Part shown: positions 33,261 to 41,961 of the stretch, one piece after another
How positions within the stretch are numbered: the first letter of the stretch is position 1
Layout of the letters: each line of letters starts with the position of its first letter
DNA from: Fermentibacter sp963718745 [NCBI: Candidatus Fermentibacterota bacterium]
GTDB taxonomy: Bacteria; Fermentibacterota; Fermentibacteria; Fermentibacterales
DNA: 64,000 nucleotides
Assembly: GCA_963718745.1 (NCBI GenBank)
Contig: OY970370.1
Coordinates: 1,922,001-1,986,000, forward strand
Reading direction: 5' to 3'
The notes under the pieces: model-generated
Databases searched by the model: none
What the model saw: only the letters and a program-made list of their open reading frames with translations
What the model was told of the DNA's origin: nothing
Program-made: the position numbers and the translations under genes

Positions 33261-33938
33261 CTAGAGCAGATTGGCCTTGATCTGGCCCCAGGTGGACGGG
33301 CTCAGGGCGCCGGACGTCTCGAGGGAGATGTCGTCGTAGTAGATGTTCCCGCCGCCGTCGGAGAAGAGGTCCATGGCGTTGAACTCGTTCACCCCGGTCA
33401 GCTGCCAGGGGATCGTCTCGCAGAACGAGCCGTTGTAGTAGATCGACTGCGTCCCGGCGGTGAGGTCGAACATGACCTTGATCTCGATCCACTGGTTGTA
33501 GAGGATCGTCCCTACGTAGGTGCCCGGTTCGGCGATCATGAACTGGGTCGTCGTCGTGTTGAACTGTATCTGGAGGGACCAGTCGTAGGGTCCGCCCGTC
33601 GTGTATGTGTTGAGGAGGATGAAGTACTGGTCACCCTGCGTCCCTGTCGGGATGTACTGCCAGGCAGTGAGCTCCCACTGTCCGCTGGTCTCGGAGAACT
33701 GCTGCACGATGTCGGTCGTGGGGGTGATCTGGAGCGAGTTCGGTGCGCTGCGGTGAGGGCTGGTCACGACAAAGCCGTTGGCTGCCGGATTGCTGTCCCA
33801 GGTGTCCCATCCGCCCTGTCCCTGCAGACCTCCGGGGGAATAGGAATCGAAGTTGTCGGACCAGTCCGCGCCGGCGACCGGTGCGAGGACGAGAACAGCC
33901 GCCAGGGCTGCCGCCATGCCTGAGAACATCTTCTTCAT
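33261..33938 (-). CDS. Secreted lectin-like (LamG-type) protein with a C-terminal TWGQIK tail
   Basis: The 225-aa product has a clean signal peptide (MKKMFSGMAAALAAVLVLAPVAGADW) written here as a Lys start, hydrophobic core and AGA cleavage site. The mature part is a beta-sandwich-like domain with DNFDSYSPGGLQGQGGWDTWD, NGFVVTSPHRSAPNSL, WIEIKVMFDL and YYDDISLE, typical of concanavalin-like lectin modules. It ends SPSTWGQIKANLL, possibly a sorting tail. GGGAGG precedes the ATG at 33938. It has its own promoter and terminator, so it may be abundant. Confidence 0.75.
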   Translation of the reverse strand: MKKMFSGMAAALAAVLVLAPVAGADWSDNFDSYSPGGLQGQGGWDTWDSNPAANGFVVTSPHRSAPNSLQITPTTDIVQQFSETSGQWELTAWQYIPTGTQGDQYFILLNTYTTGGPYDWSLQIQFNTTTTQFMIAEPGTYVGTILYNQWIEIKVMFDLTAGTQSIYYNGSFCETIPWQLTGVNEFNAMDLFSDGGGNIYYDDISLETSGALSPSTWGQIKANLL

Positions 33939-34015
33939 CGGGATCCTCCCCTGACTGTAACCTCGCTCCGCCGCAAACACTTTGCGACGGCTTTCATGAA
34001 TACGGATTCAAAACG

Positions 34016-34045
34016 AGAATACGGGCAACGGTCCTGCCGCGTCAA
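34016..34045 (-). promoter_or_regulatory. Predicted promoter of the secreted lectin-like gene
   Basis: Minus strand: TTGACG (34045-34040), an 18-nt spacer, and TATTCT (34021-34016). The -35 lies at the end of the cdd coding region. The leader would be about 70 nt. Confidence 0.45.
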
Positions 34046-34428
34046 GCATCCGGCATTCTGAATGCCCGCGGGAGCAGGATGCCCAGCGTGGTCTCCTCCA
34101 GGGTCCCGTCCGGCTTCAGGATGAGGACGGGCATGGAATCCGGGCAGAACTCGGCGAGGACCTGGCGGCACGCGCCGCAGGGCAGGGCCGTGCCGTCCGG
34201 GGAATGGACGAGGATCCTGCTGAAGGACCGCGCGCCACGGGAGACCGCTCCCGACAAGGCGGACCTCTCGGCGCAGATCGTGAGGCCGTAGGATGCGTTC
34301 TCGACATTGACTCCCGGGTGGAGGCATCCGTCTCCGTCCTCCAGGACCGCGGACACCCTGAACCCCGAATAGGGGGCATGGCAGAAACGGATGGAATCCC
34401 TGGCGAGCTCGATCATGCGTTCGCTCAA
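34042..34428 (-). CDS. cdd: Cytidine deaminase
   Basis: The 128-aa enzyme deaminates cytidine and deoxycytidine to uridine forms. It shows APYSGFRVSAVLED, NVENASYGLTICAERSAL (zinc Cys and catalytic Glu) and LPCGACRQVLAEF (two zinc Cys). The TTG at 34428 overlaps the deoB stop (TTGA) and restores the usual N-terminal helix; the ATG at 34416 would shorten it. Coupling to deoB makes a nucleoside salvage pair. Confidence 0.92.
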   Translation of the reverse strand: MSERMIELARDSIRFCHAPYSGFRVSAVLEDGDGCLHPGVNVENASYGLTICAERSALSGAVSRGARSFSRILVHSPDGTALPCGACRQVLAEFCPDSMPVLILKPDGTLEETTLGILLPRAFRMPDA

Positions 34429-35603
34429 TTCCCCACCAGTCCGATCGTCGCGAGGAAGGAGTCCCCCGGGAGCCCGGCATCGACGCCGAAATACTCCGAA
34501 AGTGTCGCGGCTATGTCGCTGAAGCTCCCCCTGTCGCCCAGGGGCCTTCCCGGAAGGCCGGGCGACCATGCCAGTATCGGCGCATACTCGCGGGTGTGGT
34601 CTGTTCCGGGGGTGGTCGGATCGTTGCCGTGGTCCGCCGTCAGGAGGAAGAGGTCATCCTCCGCCAGCCGGGACAGCACGCCTCCGAGCATGGCATCCAC
34701 CTCCTCGAGGCCGCGCCTGAAGCCCTCGATGTCGTTCCGGTGACCCCACTTCGTGTCGAAATCCACGAGGTTGGCGAAGATGAATCCCCCCTCCGGCGAG
34801 TCGAGCATGGAGGCGAGCTCGGCGAGGCCCTGCGGATTGTCGGCCACATGGGAGGTGGTGATCCCCCTGTGGGCGAACAGGTCGTCTATCTTGCCCACCC
34901 CTCTCCGACTGATCCCCGCTCGTTCCATCGCATCCAGCAGCGTGGTTCCGGGAGGCTCGAGCGAGAAATCCCTCCTGCCGGGAGTCCTCGCAAGGGATCC
35001 GCGGCTCCCGTTGAACGGACGGGCTATCACGCGGGCCACGCCGTCCGGCGGGACGAGAATCCTGCGCGCGGTCTCGCATGCCCGGTAGAGCTCCTCCGGA
35101 GGCACCACATCCTCGTGGGCGGCGATCTGGAATACGCTGTCGGCCGAAGTGTAGACTATGAAGGCTCCGCTCCGCAGGTGCTCGCCGTACAGCTCCTCGA
35201 TTATCTCCGTGCCGGAGGCCGCGTGGTTGCCGATCACAGGACGCCCTGTCTCCCTCTCGAAACGGTCGATGATCCACTTCGGGAAACCCGATGGATAGGT
35301 TGGGAAAGGCGTCGAGCAGACGAGCCCCATCATCTCCCAGTGCCCGGTGGTGGAGTCCTTACCCGCGGAAGCCTCCGCCAGCCTCCCCCATGATGCCAGA
35401 GGGAACGGTACGGATGCGACGCCTTCGACAGGATGGAGGTTGCCGAGCCCCATGGCCTCGAGGAACGGAAGCCTCAGCCCTCCGCACGCTCTCGACAGGT
35501 TGCCCAGGGTGTCGGCGCCCTCGTCCCCGAAGGAGGCTGCGTCCGGCAGGGCACCGGCCCCGACGCCGTCGAGCACCAGGAGGACGGCGCGGCGGGAGCT
35601 CAT
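34425..35603 (-). CDS. deoB: Phosphopentomutase
   Basis: The 392-aa enzyme interconverts (deoxy)ribose 1- and 5-phosphate. Alkaline-phosphatase-fold features: VLLVLDGVGAGALPDAASFGDEG at the start, GKDSTTGHWEMMGL (phospho-Thr site), IVYTSADSVFQIAAHED, NLVDFDTKWGHRND and LLTADHGNDPTTPGTDHTRE. The ATG overlaps the upstream stop by one base (TGATG) and the gene is coupled to cdd. Together they channel nucleosides into central metabolism. Confidence 0.97.
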   Translation of the reverse strand: MSSRRAVLLVLDGVGAGALPDAASFGDEGADTLGNLSRACGGLRLPFLEAMGLGNLHPVEGVASVPFPLASWGRLAEASAGKDSTTGHWEMMGLVCSTPFPTYPSGFPKWIIDRFERETGRPVIGNHAASGTEIIEELYGEHLRSGAFIVYTSADSVFQIAAHEDVVPPEELYRACETARRILVPPDGVARVIARPFNGSRGSLARTPGRRDFSLEPPGTTLLDAMERAGISRRGVGKIDDLFAHRGITTSHVADNPQGLAELASMLDSPEGGFIFANLVDFDTKWGHRNDIEGFRRGLEEVDAMLGGVLSRLAEDDLFLLTADHGNDPTTPGTDHTREYAPILAWSPGLPGRPLGDRGSFSDIAATLSEYFGVDAGLPGDSFLATIGLVGN

Positions 35604-36064
35604 CAGAAGGTGCGCTCCAGGTGGGCGAGGGTCCTCATGCGGTCGTTTGCTTCACGGAGCCTGTAGGAAAGCACCTCGGCGAAGGCTCTCATGACCCTGA
35701 AGGCGGTGCCGGGGCTGTCTTCGAATATCCTCATGATGTCCTTCCGGGAGATCAATGCCAGTGTGACCTCCTCGTGGGCGTGAACGGTCGCGCTCCTCGG
35801 GAGGTTGTCTATCAGGGCCATCTCGCCGAAGAAGTCGCCCGTGCGGAGGAGGCCGATCACATGCTCTCCGCCGTCCTCTATGCTCTTCGTGACCCTCACG
35901 CTCCCCGCGAGGAGGAGGAAGAGGTCCCCGCCCTCCGCGCCCTCGGAGATGATCGTCATGTCGGGCGGGAACGAGCGCAGATGCGCGGCCTCCATGAAAC
36001 GGTCGAGCTCCTCCTGGGAAAGATCCCTGAAGAGGTATGCGGTCCCGAACGCGGGACCGTGCAT
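35603..36064 (-). CDS. Cyclic-nucleotide-binding domain protein without DNA-binding domain
   Basis: The 153-aa product is a single cNMP-binding beta-roll: SEGAEGGDLFLLLAGSVRV, LLRTGDFFGEMALIDNLPRSATV (phosphate-binding cassette), LALISRKDIMRIF, then a long helix. There is no helix-turn-helix, so it is not a Crp-type regulator by itself. I use the ATG at 36064 (GAGAGA upstream); the TTG at 36085 is possible. Cotranscribed with deoB and cdd. Confidence 0.82.
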   Translation of the reverse strand: MHGPAFGTAYLFRDLSQEELDRFMEAAHLRSFPPDMTIISEGAEGGDLFLLLAGSVRVTKSIEDGGEHVIGLLRTGDFFGEMALIDNLPRSATVHAHEEVTLALISRKDIMRIFEDSPGTAFRVMRAFAEVLSYRLREANDRMRTLAHLERTF

Positions 36065-36071
36065 CTGTCTC

Positions 36072-37727
36072 TCAGTTTGTGTCAAACGCCCTTCCCCTTC
36101 CCCTCATCCGCCTGTCGCGCCCTTCTCCGCCCGGAGAGACGAAGACCGTCTTCTCGTGGGTATAGGTCACCTCTCCAGGCCGTCCGCCCTTCATCCTCCT
36201 GACGTGCTGGACCAGGGTCCAGTCGACAGGCACGACGGATGACGTGCAGGCGGCTCCCTCGGCGGCCATCTCGGCCGCCTTCCTGAGCACGGAGGCAGGC
36301 GGGTTGCCCCTGCCCGGCTCGCCGCGGAGAACTACATGGGGACCCGGCACCCCCCTCGCGTGGAGCCACCAGTCGCCCCTCCTGCCCACCCTGAAGGTTA
36401 TCTCCTCGTTGTTCTTCGAATTACGGCCGACCCAGCACAGCCAGCCCTCGGACAGCTCCACCGGAAGGGCTGACGGTGTCTTCGAGTCCGCCCTGACCGA
36501 TGGTTTTTCCACGGGCACCTGCCCCGTTGCAGCCGCCTCTTCCGCAGCTCTCCGGAGGAGGTCCAGCCTGGCCTCCAGCGCCGACATGCGGGCCCTGAGG
36601 GAGGCAGCCTCCGAATCGATGTTGCCTGCCTTCCTGAAATACCTCGCCGCGTTCTCCGCCGCGGTTCTCACGGGGCGGAGCGGGATCGTGCGCATGGCTC
36701 CCTCCCAGTCCTCGAGAGTGACCTCGGAGGCTCCCCTGGGTATGCGGGACGCGCTGGCGAGGAGCATCTGCCCCCAGAGGCGCAGGGTGTCGGAGCCCGG
36801 GAGGGCGTCGAGCAGGGCACCGACCTCCGCGAGACGATCCGCGGCCTCCCTGGATGCTGCGGCGTTCCGCGCGAGGAACGCACCGACCTTCGATTCGACA
36901 TCCGCCACCCTCACTCCATCGAAGGCCGTGAGGGGGTCTTCGATGGGTTCACCGGGCCCGAGCCGGGCCGGCATCGGCCCCCATGGCCCCCTCCAGGGCT
37001 CGAACCGTTTCTCCAGCATGCGGCCGGCGAGCGATGCCGCGACCGTTCCCGGGTCGGTGCCCGCAGCCTGCGCTTCTGCCATGATGGCCGCGGCGGTCGA
37101 GGGTCCGACCCCTTCGAGCATCCCGTAGACGACCCGGGCCGTGGAGGCGCGGGAGAGCTGGTCCCTGACCTCCGGCAGATCCCATTCCGAAGGAGGACGC
37201 CCCGAGGACGGCGGGGGGACGTATGCCGCTCCGGGGGCGATCGAGCGGAAGCTGCTCATCCTCCCCGTCACGTTCCTCGTGCATGCGAGGATCCTGCCGT
37301 CGCCGTCGCGGGTGAGGATTATGTTCGAGTTCCTCCCCGTGGCCTCGAACCGGAGGGTCATCGAGGAGGACCTGTATGCCCGGTCCTTCCTGAGGTGTAT
37401 CAGGATTATCCTGTCGAATCCGTACTGCGAGACACCGGTTATCGAGGAGCCGGCGAGGATCGAATCCCAGGGCTCGTCCGCCCCCGTGATGCCCTCGGCG
37501 CTTACGCCGAGCCCGATCCTCTGGGACTCGGTCCCGGCGGACAACTCCAGGACGAAGGGCCGGTCTCCGAAACTCACGAGGAGCGTATCCCCGGTGCTGA
37601 TGGCCGCGCCTCTGCAGCAGGCTCCGGTGAGCACTCCGCCGAGGCGTCCGGCTACTACCGCATAGAACAATCCGTCCAGACTGTACCGTCCCTCCTGTGA
37701 TCCGGTAGAATATACCGATACTCCCAT
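36072..37727 (-). CDS. NFACT/Rqc2 family protein (RqcH-like)
   Basis: The 551-aa protein belongs to the ribosome-quality-control NFACT family, which binds stalled 50S subunits and adds C-terminal Ala tails. N-domain: FDRIILIHLRKDR with the Asp-Arg pair, LRFEATGRNSNIILTRDGDG and IAPGAAYVPPPSS. Then comes a coiled-coil-like region (about 330-430) and the NFACT-R domain WWLHARGVPGPHVVL. The ATG at 37727 has no ribosome site, and the family start (LDGLF) comes 16 residues later at a CTG behind AGGAGGG. Confidence 0.9.
   Translation of the reverse strand: MGVSVYSTGSQEGRYSLDGLFYAVVAGRLGGVLTGACCRGAAISTGDTLLVSFGDRPFVLELSAGTESQRIGLGVSAEGITGADEPWDSILAGSSITGVSQYGFDRIILIHLRKDRAYRSSSMTLRFEATGRNSNIILTRDGDGRILACTRNVTGRMSSFRSIAPGAAYVPPPSSGRPPSEWDLPEVRDQLSRASTARVVYGMLEGVGPSTAAAIMAEAQAAGTDPGTVAASLAGRMLEKRFEPWRGPWGPMPARLGPGEPIEDPLTAFDGVRVADVESKVGAFLARNAAASREAADRLAEVGALLDALPGSDTLRLWGQMLLASASRIPRGASEVTLEDWEGAMRTIPLRPVRTAAENAARYFRKAGNIDSEAASLRARMSALEARLDLLRRAAEEAAATGQVPVEKPSVRADSKTPSALPVELSEGWLCWVGRNSKNNEEITFRVGRRGDWWLHARGVPGPHVVLRGEPGRGNPPASVLRKAAEMAAEGAACTSSVVPVDWTLVQHVRRMKGGRPGEVTYTHEKTVFVSPGGEGRDRRMRGRGRAFDTN
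37690..37696 (-). promoter_or_regulatory. Strong Shine-Dalgarno that may serve a CTG start of the NFACT gene
   Basis: AGGAGGG on the minus strand, 10 nt before CTG (37679-37677), which begins (M)DGLFYAVVAG, matching where family members start. No ATG, GTG or TTG is suitably placed after it. Confidence 0.4.
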
Positions 37728-37730
37728 CAC

Positions 37731-37739
37731 AGGAGGTGA
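37731..37739 (+). promoter_or_regulatory. Near-perfect Shine-Dalgarno that favours a CTG start for yicC
   Basis: AGGAGGTGA lies 6 nt before CTG (37743-37745) but 15 nt before the ATG at 37752. Starting at CTG gives (M)ESMTGFGRA, which fits the usual YicC start of a few residues before SMTGF. Confidence 0.5.
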
Positions 37740-37751
37740 CCCCTGGAATCG

Positions 37752-38615
37752 ATGACGGGATTCGGCAGGGCCGGCGCCCAGGCCGGCCGCTTCAACCTCA
37801 CGGTCGAGGCGAGGAGCGTCAATCAGAAAGGCCTGCACATACACCTGAACCTGCCGGACCAGCTCCTTCCCATGGAGCAGGACATCCGGGAGGAGGTCAG
37901 GAACCGGTACTCGCGCGGCCGGATAGATATCAGAGCGTCGCTGGAGGCTCCGGGAGGCCTGGAGGAGGCCCCCCCGGTGGATTTCGAGAGGGCGAGGACT
38001 CTCTCCAGGAGCGCCGCCCTCCTGGCTTCCGAACTGGGAATCGAGGAGGGGCTCACCGCCGCCTCGCTGATGAGGCTGCACGGAGTGCTGAGGCCGCCTG
38101 TCTCCGATGATGTCCCTGACCTCCTGATCGTGATGGAGGCAGTCAGGAGATGCCTGGATGATCTGAGCGCCTCGCGCAGGGCGGAAGGCACGGCCCTCGC
38201 AGGCCTGCTCTCGGTCAGGCTCGAGAGGTTGAGGACTCTCGCCGCAGGCGTCGCACGCATCCAGAAGGAATCCGTCCCCGCCGGCTTCGAGAGGCTGAAG
38301 GAGAGGGTGGCAAGGCTGATAGGCGATGCCCAGGTCGACGGGCAGAGGCTTCTCCAGGAGCTCGCCCTCATGGCGGACAGGCTCGACGTGGCGGAGGAGC
38401 TGGAGAGGCTGGAGTGCCATCTGGCCTCGTCCCTGGCGCTTGCCGCATCGGACGAGCCCGATGCCGGGCGGAAGCTCGGCTTCCTGCTCCAGGAGATCCA
38501 GCGCGAGGTGAACACCCTCGGAGCGAAGCTGGAGACCCCGGAGGGGACCATGATCGTGGTCGAGATGAAGAACGAACTCGCTTCGCTCAGGGAGCAGGTC
38601 GCCAATGTCGAATGA
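37752..38615 (+). CDS. yicC: YicC/YloC family endoribonuclease-like protein
   Basis: The 287-aa protein begins with the family hallmark MTGFGRA and contains VEARSVNQKGLHIHLNLPDQL, SRGRIDIRASLE, DGQRLLQELALMADRLDVAEELERLECHL and GRKLGFLLQEIQREVNTLGAK. E. coli YicC is an RNase linked to small-RNA turnover and stationary-phase survival. It heads a plus-strand run in the common order yicC-gmk. The coordinate uses the ATG; a CTG at 37743 is better placed for the ribosome site. Confidence 0.94.
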   Translation: MTGFGRAGAQAGRFNLTVEARSVNQKGLHIHLNLPDQLLPMEQDIREEVRNRYSRGRIDIRASLEAPGGLEEAPPVDFERARTLSRSAALLASELGIEEGLTAASLMRLHGVLRPPVSDDVPDLLIVMEAVRRCLDDLSASRRAEGTALAGLLSVRLERLRTLAAGVARIQKESVPAGFERLKERVARLIGDAQVDGQRLLQELALMADRLDVAEELERLECHLASSLALAASDEPDAGRKLGFLLQEIQREVNTLGAKLETPEGTMIVVEMKNELASLREQVANVE

Positions 38616-39882
38616 GGCCGGTATCCTCCTCGTCCTCGCCGGACCCTCGGGCGCCGGGAAGACGACCCTCGCCAGGAGGCTGGTGGAGGAGGCCGGCTTC
38701 GAGTTCTCGGTCAGCACCACGACCCGCCCTCCGAGAGGCGACGAGAGGGATGGGACGGACTATTTCTTCGTGTCGGACGACCGTTTCGACGAGCTCGCAG
38801 CCGGAAGCTACTTCCTGGAGTGGGCGAACGTTCACGGGCACAGGTACGGCACCTCCCGCGAATGGGTGCAGGACACCCTGGCGTCCGGCCGTTCGGTCGT
38901 CCTGGACATCGATGTCAGGGGGGCCCGCAACGTCCGCTCCCTCATCCCGGGGGCGGTGCTCGTCTTCATCGTTCCCCCGTCGCTCGGGGTGCTGGTCGGC
39001 AGACTGCGGGACCGGGGTACCGAGAGCCCGGACAGACGCTCCGCCAGGATGATGGCGGCTTCCGCGGAGATGCGGTGGATCGGGTCCTTCGACTACATCG
39101 TCGAGAACGACTCTCTTGACGAGGCTTTCCGCAGGCTGGCCTCGATCGTGGAGACAGAATCCTCGCGCATCAGCGGGTCCTCCTACCCCTCGATCGCGCT
39201 CACGGGCGCCTGCCATGCCGGGAACGCCGGATGGTGGGAGGGCCGGAGGGTCCTCGTCGCCACCGGGCCTACGCGGGAGTACATCGACGACGTCAGGTTC
39301 ATCTCCAACCGGTCGAGCGGAGTCATGGGCTGTGAGCTCGCGGCCGCCTTCAGGGCTGCGGGGGCGTCCGTCACCCTCCTCATGGGTCCCTGCCGGGCAA
39401 TCCCGCCGAGGGCTGTCACCCTGGTGCGGTTCACCGGCTCCTCGGAGCTGGCGGGGCTCCTCCGGGCGGCGGCTCCTGCGCAGGACCTCGTCGCGATGCC
39501 GGCAGCCGTGGCTGATTTCAGGCCGGTCCGCAGGTTGCAGGGCAAGATTCCCCGGGGCGGCGGCATGGTCCTCGAGCTGGAGGAGGTCGAAGACATCTCG
39601 GCGTCGATTTCGGGCCTCTGCCCGCTCCTCTCCTTCAGCCTCGAGTTCGGTGGGAGGGATGAGGCGGTCGCCAGGGCCGTCCGGAAGATGGCCTCGAAGG
39701 GTGCCGAAGCCGTCTTCTGCAACTCAGGCGGCGCCCCCGGTTCGGGCATGGATTCGGATGCCAACTCGGGCGTGCTGGTCCACAGGAGCGGAGCGGAACT
39801 CGAGGTGCCGGAGGGGTCGAAACGATTCACGGCCGAGATGATAGTCGCCGCTCTCGGCGGTTTCATGGCCGGGGGGGTATGA
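38605..39882 (+). CDS. Fusion of guanylate kinase and phosphopantothenate-cysteine ligase (Gmk-CoaB)
   Basis: One 425-aa frame carries two enzymes. Residues 1-185 are guanylate kinase: P-loop AGPSGAGKTTLARRL, GMP site TTTRPPRGDERDGTDYFF, and DYIVENDSLDEAFRRL. Residues from about 214 are a CoaB domain: VLVATGPTREYIDDVRFISN, NRSSGVMGCELAAAFRAAGA, AVADFRPVRRLQGKIP and LLSFSLEF. CoaB normally sits behind CoaC in CoaBC, but no CoaC domain is present here. In many bacteria the order is yicC-gmk-rpoZ-coaBC; here rpoZ and coaC are gone from between and the flanking enzymes are joined. I see no stop or frame change in the linker. Confidence 0.9.
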   Translation: MSNEAGILLVLAGPSGAGKTTLARRLVEEAGFEFSVSTTTRPPRGDERDGTDYFFVSDDRFDELAAGSYFLEWANVHGHRYGTSREWVQDTLASGRSVVLDIDVRGARNVRSLIPGAVLVFIVPPSLGVLVGRLRDRGTESPDRRSARMMAASAEMRWIGSFDYIVENDSLDEAFRRLASIVETESSRISGSSYPSIALTGACHAGNAGWWEGRRVLVATGPTREYIDDVRFISNRSSGVMGCELAAAFRAAGASVTLLMGPCRAIPPRAVTLVRFTGSSELAGLLRAAAPAQDLVAMPAAVADFRPVRRLQGKIPRGGGMVLELEEVEDISASISGLCPLLSFSLEFGGRDEAVARAVRKMASKGAEAVFCNSGGAPGSGMDSDANSGVLVHRSGAELEVPEGSKRFTAEMIVAALGGFMAGGV

Positions 39883-39883
39883 A

Positions 39884-40609
39884 GTGGATCCTCTCTGGTC
39901 GGCCGTCTCGAGCTTCGGACTGGACAGGGTGCACCTGCCCGGCGGGAGGAGACCCTCCGGATGGGGGACAGGGCTCCCCGTGCCCGTGGAGGCGTCCGTA
40001 GAGATCGGACAGCCCCCGCTCCCGGAGGGGACCGCCGGCGCTGCGGAACGCATGGAGGCAGTCAGGCTGCGCCTCGGTGAGTGCGGTTCGTGCAGGCTCT
40101 CCCGGACGAGGCAGAGCATCGTCTTCGGAGAGGGCGACCCCGGTTCGGGAGTGCTCGTGGTCGGAGAAGGACCCGGAGCGAGCGAGGACGAGTCGGGCAG
40201 GCCTTTCGTCGGCAGGGCGGGCCAGCTTCTGGACAGGATACTCGCCTCGATAGAACTGGACAGGACCAGCTGCTATATTGCCAATGCGATCAAGTGCAGG
40301 CCTCCCGGCAACCGCGTACCGTCCCAGGACGAGACGGACGCATGCTCGTGGGTGCTGGACGCGCAGATAGAGGCGATGCGTCCGGGTGTGATACTCGCAC
40401 TCGGAGCGACCGCCGCCGCGAGGCTGCTCGGGCTCAGGACCTCCATAGGGCAGGCGAGAGGCATGGAGCACTCCCTCCGAGGCGTCCCCGTGATAGTCAC
40501 GTACCACCCCGCGGCGCTGCTGCGCACGCCTGCGCTCAAGCGCCCGGTATGGGAGGACATGAAGAGGCTCCGTGTGATCATGGATCAGCACGGACTGCCC
40601 AGGAGGTGA
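39884..40609 (+). CDS. Uracil-DNA glycosylase family 4 (iron-sulfur)
   Basis: The 241-aa enzyme removes uracil from DNA. After a 60-aa extension come GECGSCRLSRTRQSIVFGEG (two cluster Cys), LVVGEGPGASEDESGRPFVG (active site), IANAIKCRPPGNRVPSQDE with ACSWVL (two more cluster Cys), and VTYHPAALLRTPALK. The four Cys match the 4Fe-4S site of family 4 enzymes. The GTG start lies 1 nt after the previous stop. Placed before dnaB and radA, it makes a replication and repair group. Confidence 0.94.
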   Translation: MDPLWSAVSSFGLDRVHLPGGRRPSGWGTGLPVPVEASVEIGQPPLPEGTAGAAERMEAVRLRLGECGSCRLSRTRQSIVFGEGDPGSGVLVVGEGPGASEDESGRPFVGRAGQLLDRILASIELDRTSCYIANAIKCRPPGNRVPSQDETDACSWVLDAQIEAMRPGVILALGATAAARLLGLRTSIGQARGMEHSLRGVPVIVTYHPAALLRTPALKRPVWEDMKRLRVIMDQHGLPRR

Positions 40610-40611
40610 GC

Positions 40612-41961
40612 ATGGCTCCTGAGACCGAGCAGACACAGCCCAGGAGCATCGATGCCGAGAGGGGGGTCCTGGCCGGAGTACTGACCGATTCCGAGATAGC
40701 GGTCGAGGTCTTCGGCGTCCTCAAGGTGGAGGACTTCCACGACGCGAAGCACGCATACATCTACAGGGCCTGCATGTCTCTGGACTCCAGGAACAGATAC
40801 ATCGACCTCGTAACCGTTGCTGAGGAACTGGAGAGGCAGAAGTGGCTCGAGGCCTCCGGCGGGATCGAGTACCTCACCGGTCTCTCGGAAGACATACCTA
40901 TCCTCGCGAGCGTCAAGCAGTACGCGGAGATCGTCCGCGAGAAGGCGATGCTCAGACGGCTCGGAAGCGCCAGCCGGGAGACGATACGGGAGATCGCCGA
41001 GGGCAACCTGATCCCTGCCGAGATCATGGACCGTGCCGAGAAGAGGGTGTTCGACATCGGAGAGCAGCTCGTCGAACAGGATTTCCACTCCATGGACGAG
41101 CTCGTCGGCGTGGGCATAAAGGAGCTCGAGAAGCTCAACCAGGCAGGCTCGCACGTCACCGGCCTGAGCACGGGCTTCGACCGCCTGGACACTATGACGA
41201 CCGGCCTCCATGGCGGGGAACTGATCATCATCGCCGCGAGGCCCTCCGTGGGCAAGACCACCCTGGCCCTGAACATGGCGTTCAACATCGCGCGGCAGAC
41301 CGGCGGAGGAGCCGTCTGCTTCTTCAGCCTCGAGATGGCCGCACGGGAGCTCATCAAGAGGGTCATCGCATCCGATTCCGGGGTGGATCTCCAGGCCCTG
41401 ATAAAGGGCGAGATCTCGAGCAGGGCCTGGCTCGACATAACGAACGCCGGGGAGAGGCTCTCTTCGCTGCCGATGTATGTGAACGACCATCCGGGGCTGA
41501 CCTCCCTCGAGCTGAGGGCGCGTGCCCGCCACCTCAGGAAGAGGTACGGGCTGTCCGTCGTCTTCGTCGACTACCTGCAGCTCATGAGGGGGGTCGGCGG
41601 CGAGGAGAACAGGCAGCAGGAGATCGCCCGTATCTCCGGCGACCTCAAGGCTCTCGCGAAGGATCTCGACGTCCCGGTTGTCGCGCTGTCGCAGCTCAGC
41701 AGGAGGGCCGTCACGCACGAAGGTCCGGCGAGGCTCCCCAGGCTCAGCGACCTCCGGGAGAGTGGAGCGATAGAGCAGGATGCCGACCTGGTGCTGTTCA
41801 TCCACGAGGAGAGGAGCGACGACTCGTTCGCCGAGAGGAGCTATTCCGACGACCGCGAGGTGAAGCTCGTCATAGGCAAGCAGAGGAACGGCCCGCGTGG
41901 AGAGATCGAGATGGTGTTCCAGACGAGGCTCGGCAGATTCCTGGAGAGGGCCGGCGAGTGA
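40612..41961 (+). CDS. dnaB: Replicative DNA helicase
   Basis: The 449-aa protein is the hexameric helicase that unwinds DNA at the fork. The N-terminal domain is seen in RSIDAERGVLAGVLTD and DFHDAKHAYIYRA. The RecA-like domain has Walker A ARPSVGKTTLALNMAF, FSLEMAARELIKR, Walker B VVFVDYLQLMRG and ALSQLSRRAVTH. No intein is present. The ATG has AGGAGGTGA 2-6 nt upstream, the strongest ribosome site in this operon. Confidence 0.97.
   Translation: MAPETEQTQPRSIDAERGVLAGVLTDSEIAVEVFGVLKVEDFHDAKHAYIYRACMSLDSRNRYIDLVTVAEELERQKWLEASGGIEYLTGLSEDIPILASVKQYAEIVREKAMLRRLGSASRETIREIAEGNLIPAEIMDRAEKRVFDIGEQLVEQDFHSMDELVGVGIKELEKLNQAGSHVTGLSTGFDRLDTMTTGLHGGELIIIAARPSVGKTTLALNMAFNIARQTGGGAVCFFSLEMAARELIKRVIASDSGVDLQALIKGEISSRAWLDITNAGERLSSLPMYVNDHPGLTSLELRARARHLRKRYGLSVVFVDYLQLMRGVGGEENRQQEIARISGDLKALAKDLDVPVVALSQLSRRAVTHEGPARLPRLSDLRESGAIEQDADLVLFIHEERSDDSFAERSYSDDREVKLVIGKQRNGPRGEIEMVFQTRLGRFLERAGE

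Noticed and set aside
39140-39250. Hidden rpoZ between gmk and coaB
   Set aside because: The linker of about 30 residues has no omega-subunit motif in any frame, and no separate start is available.
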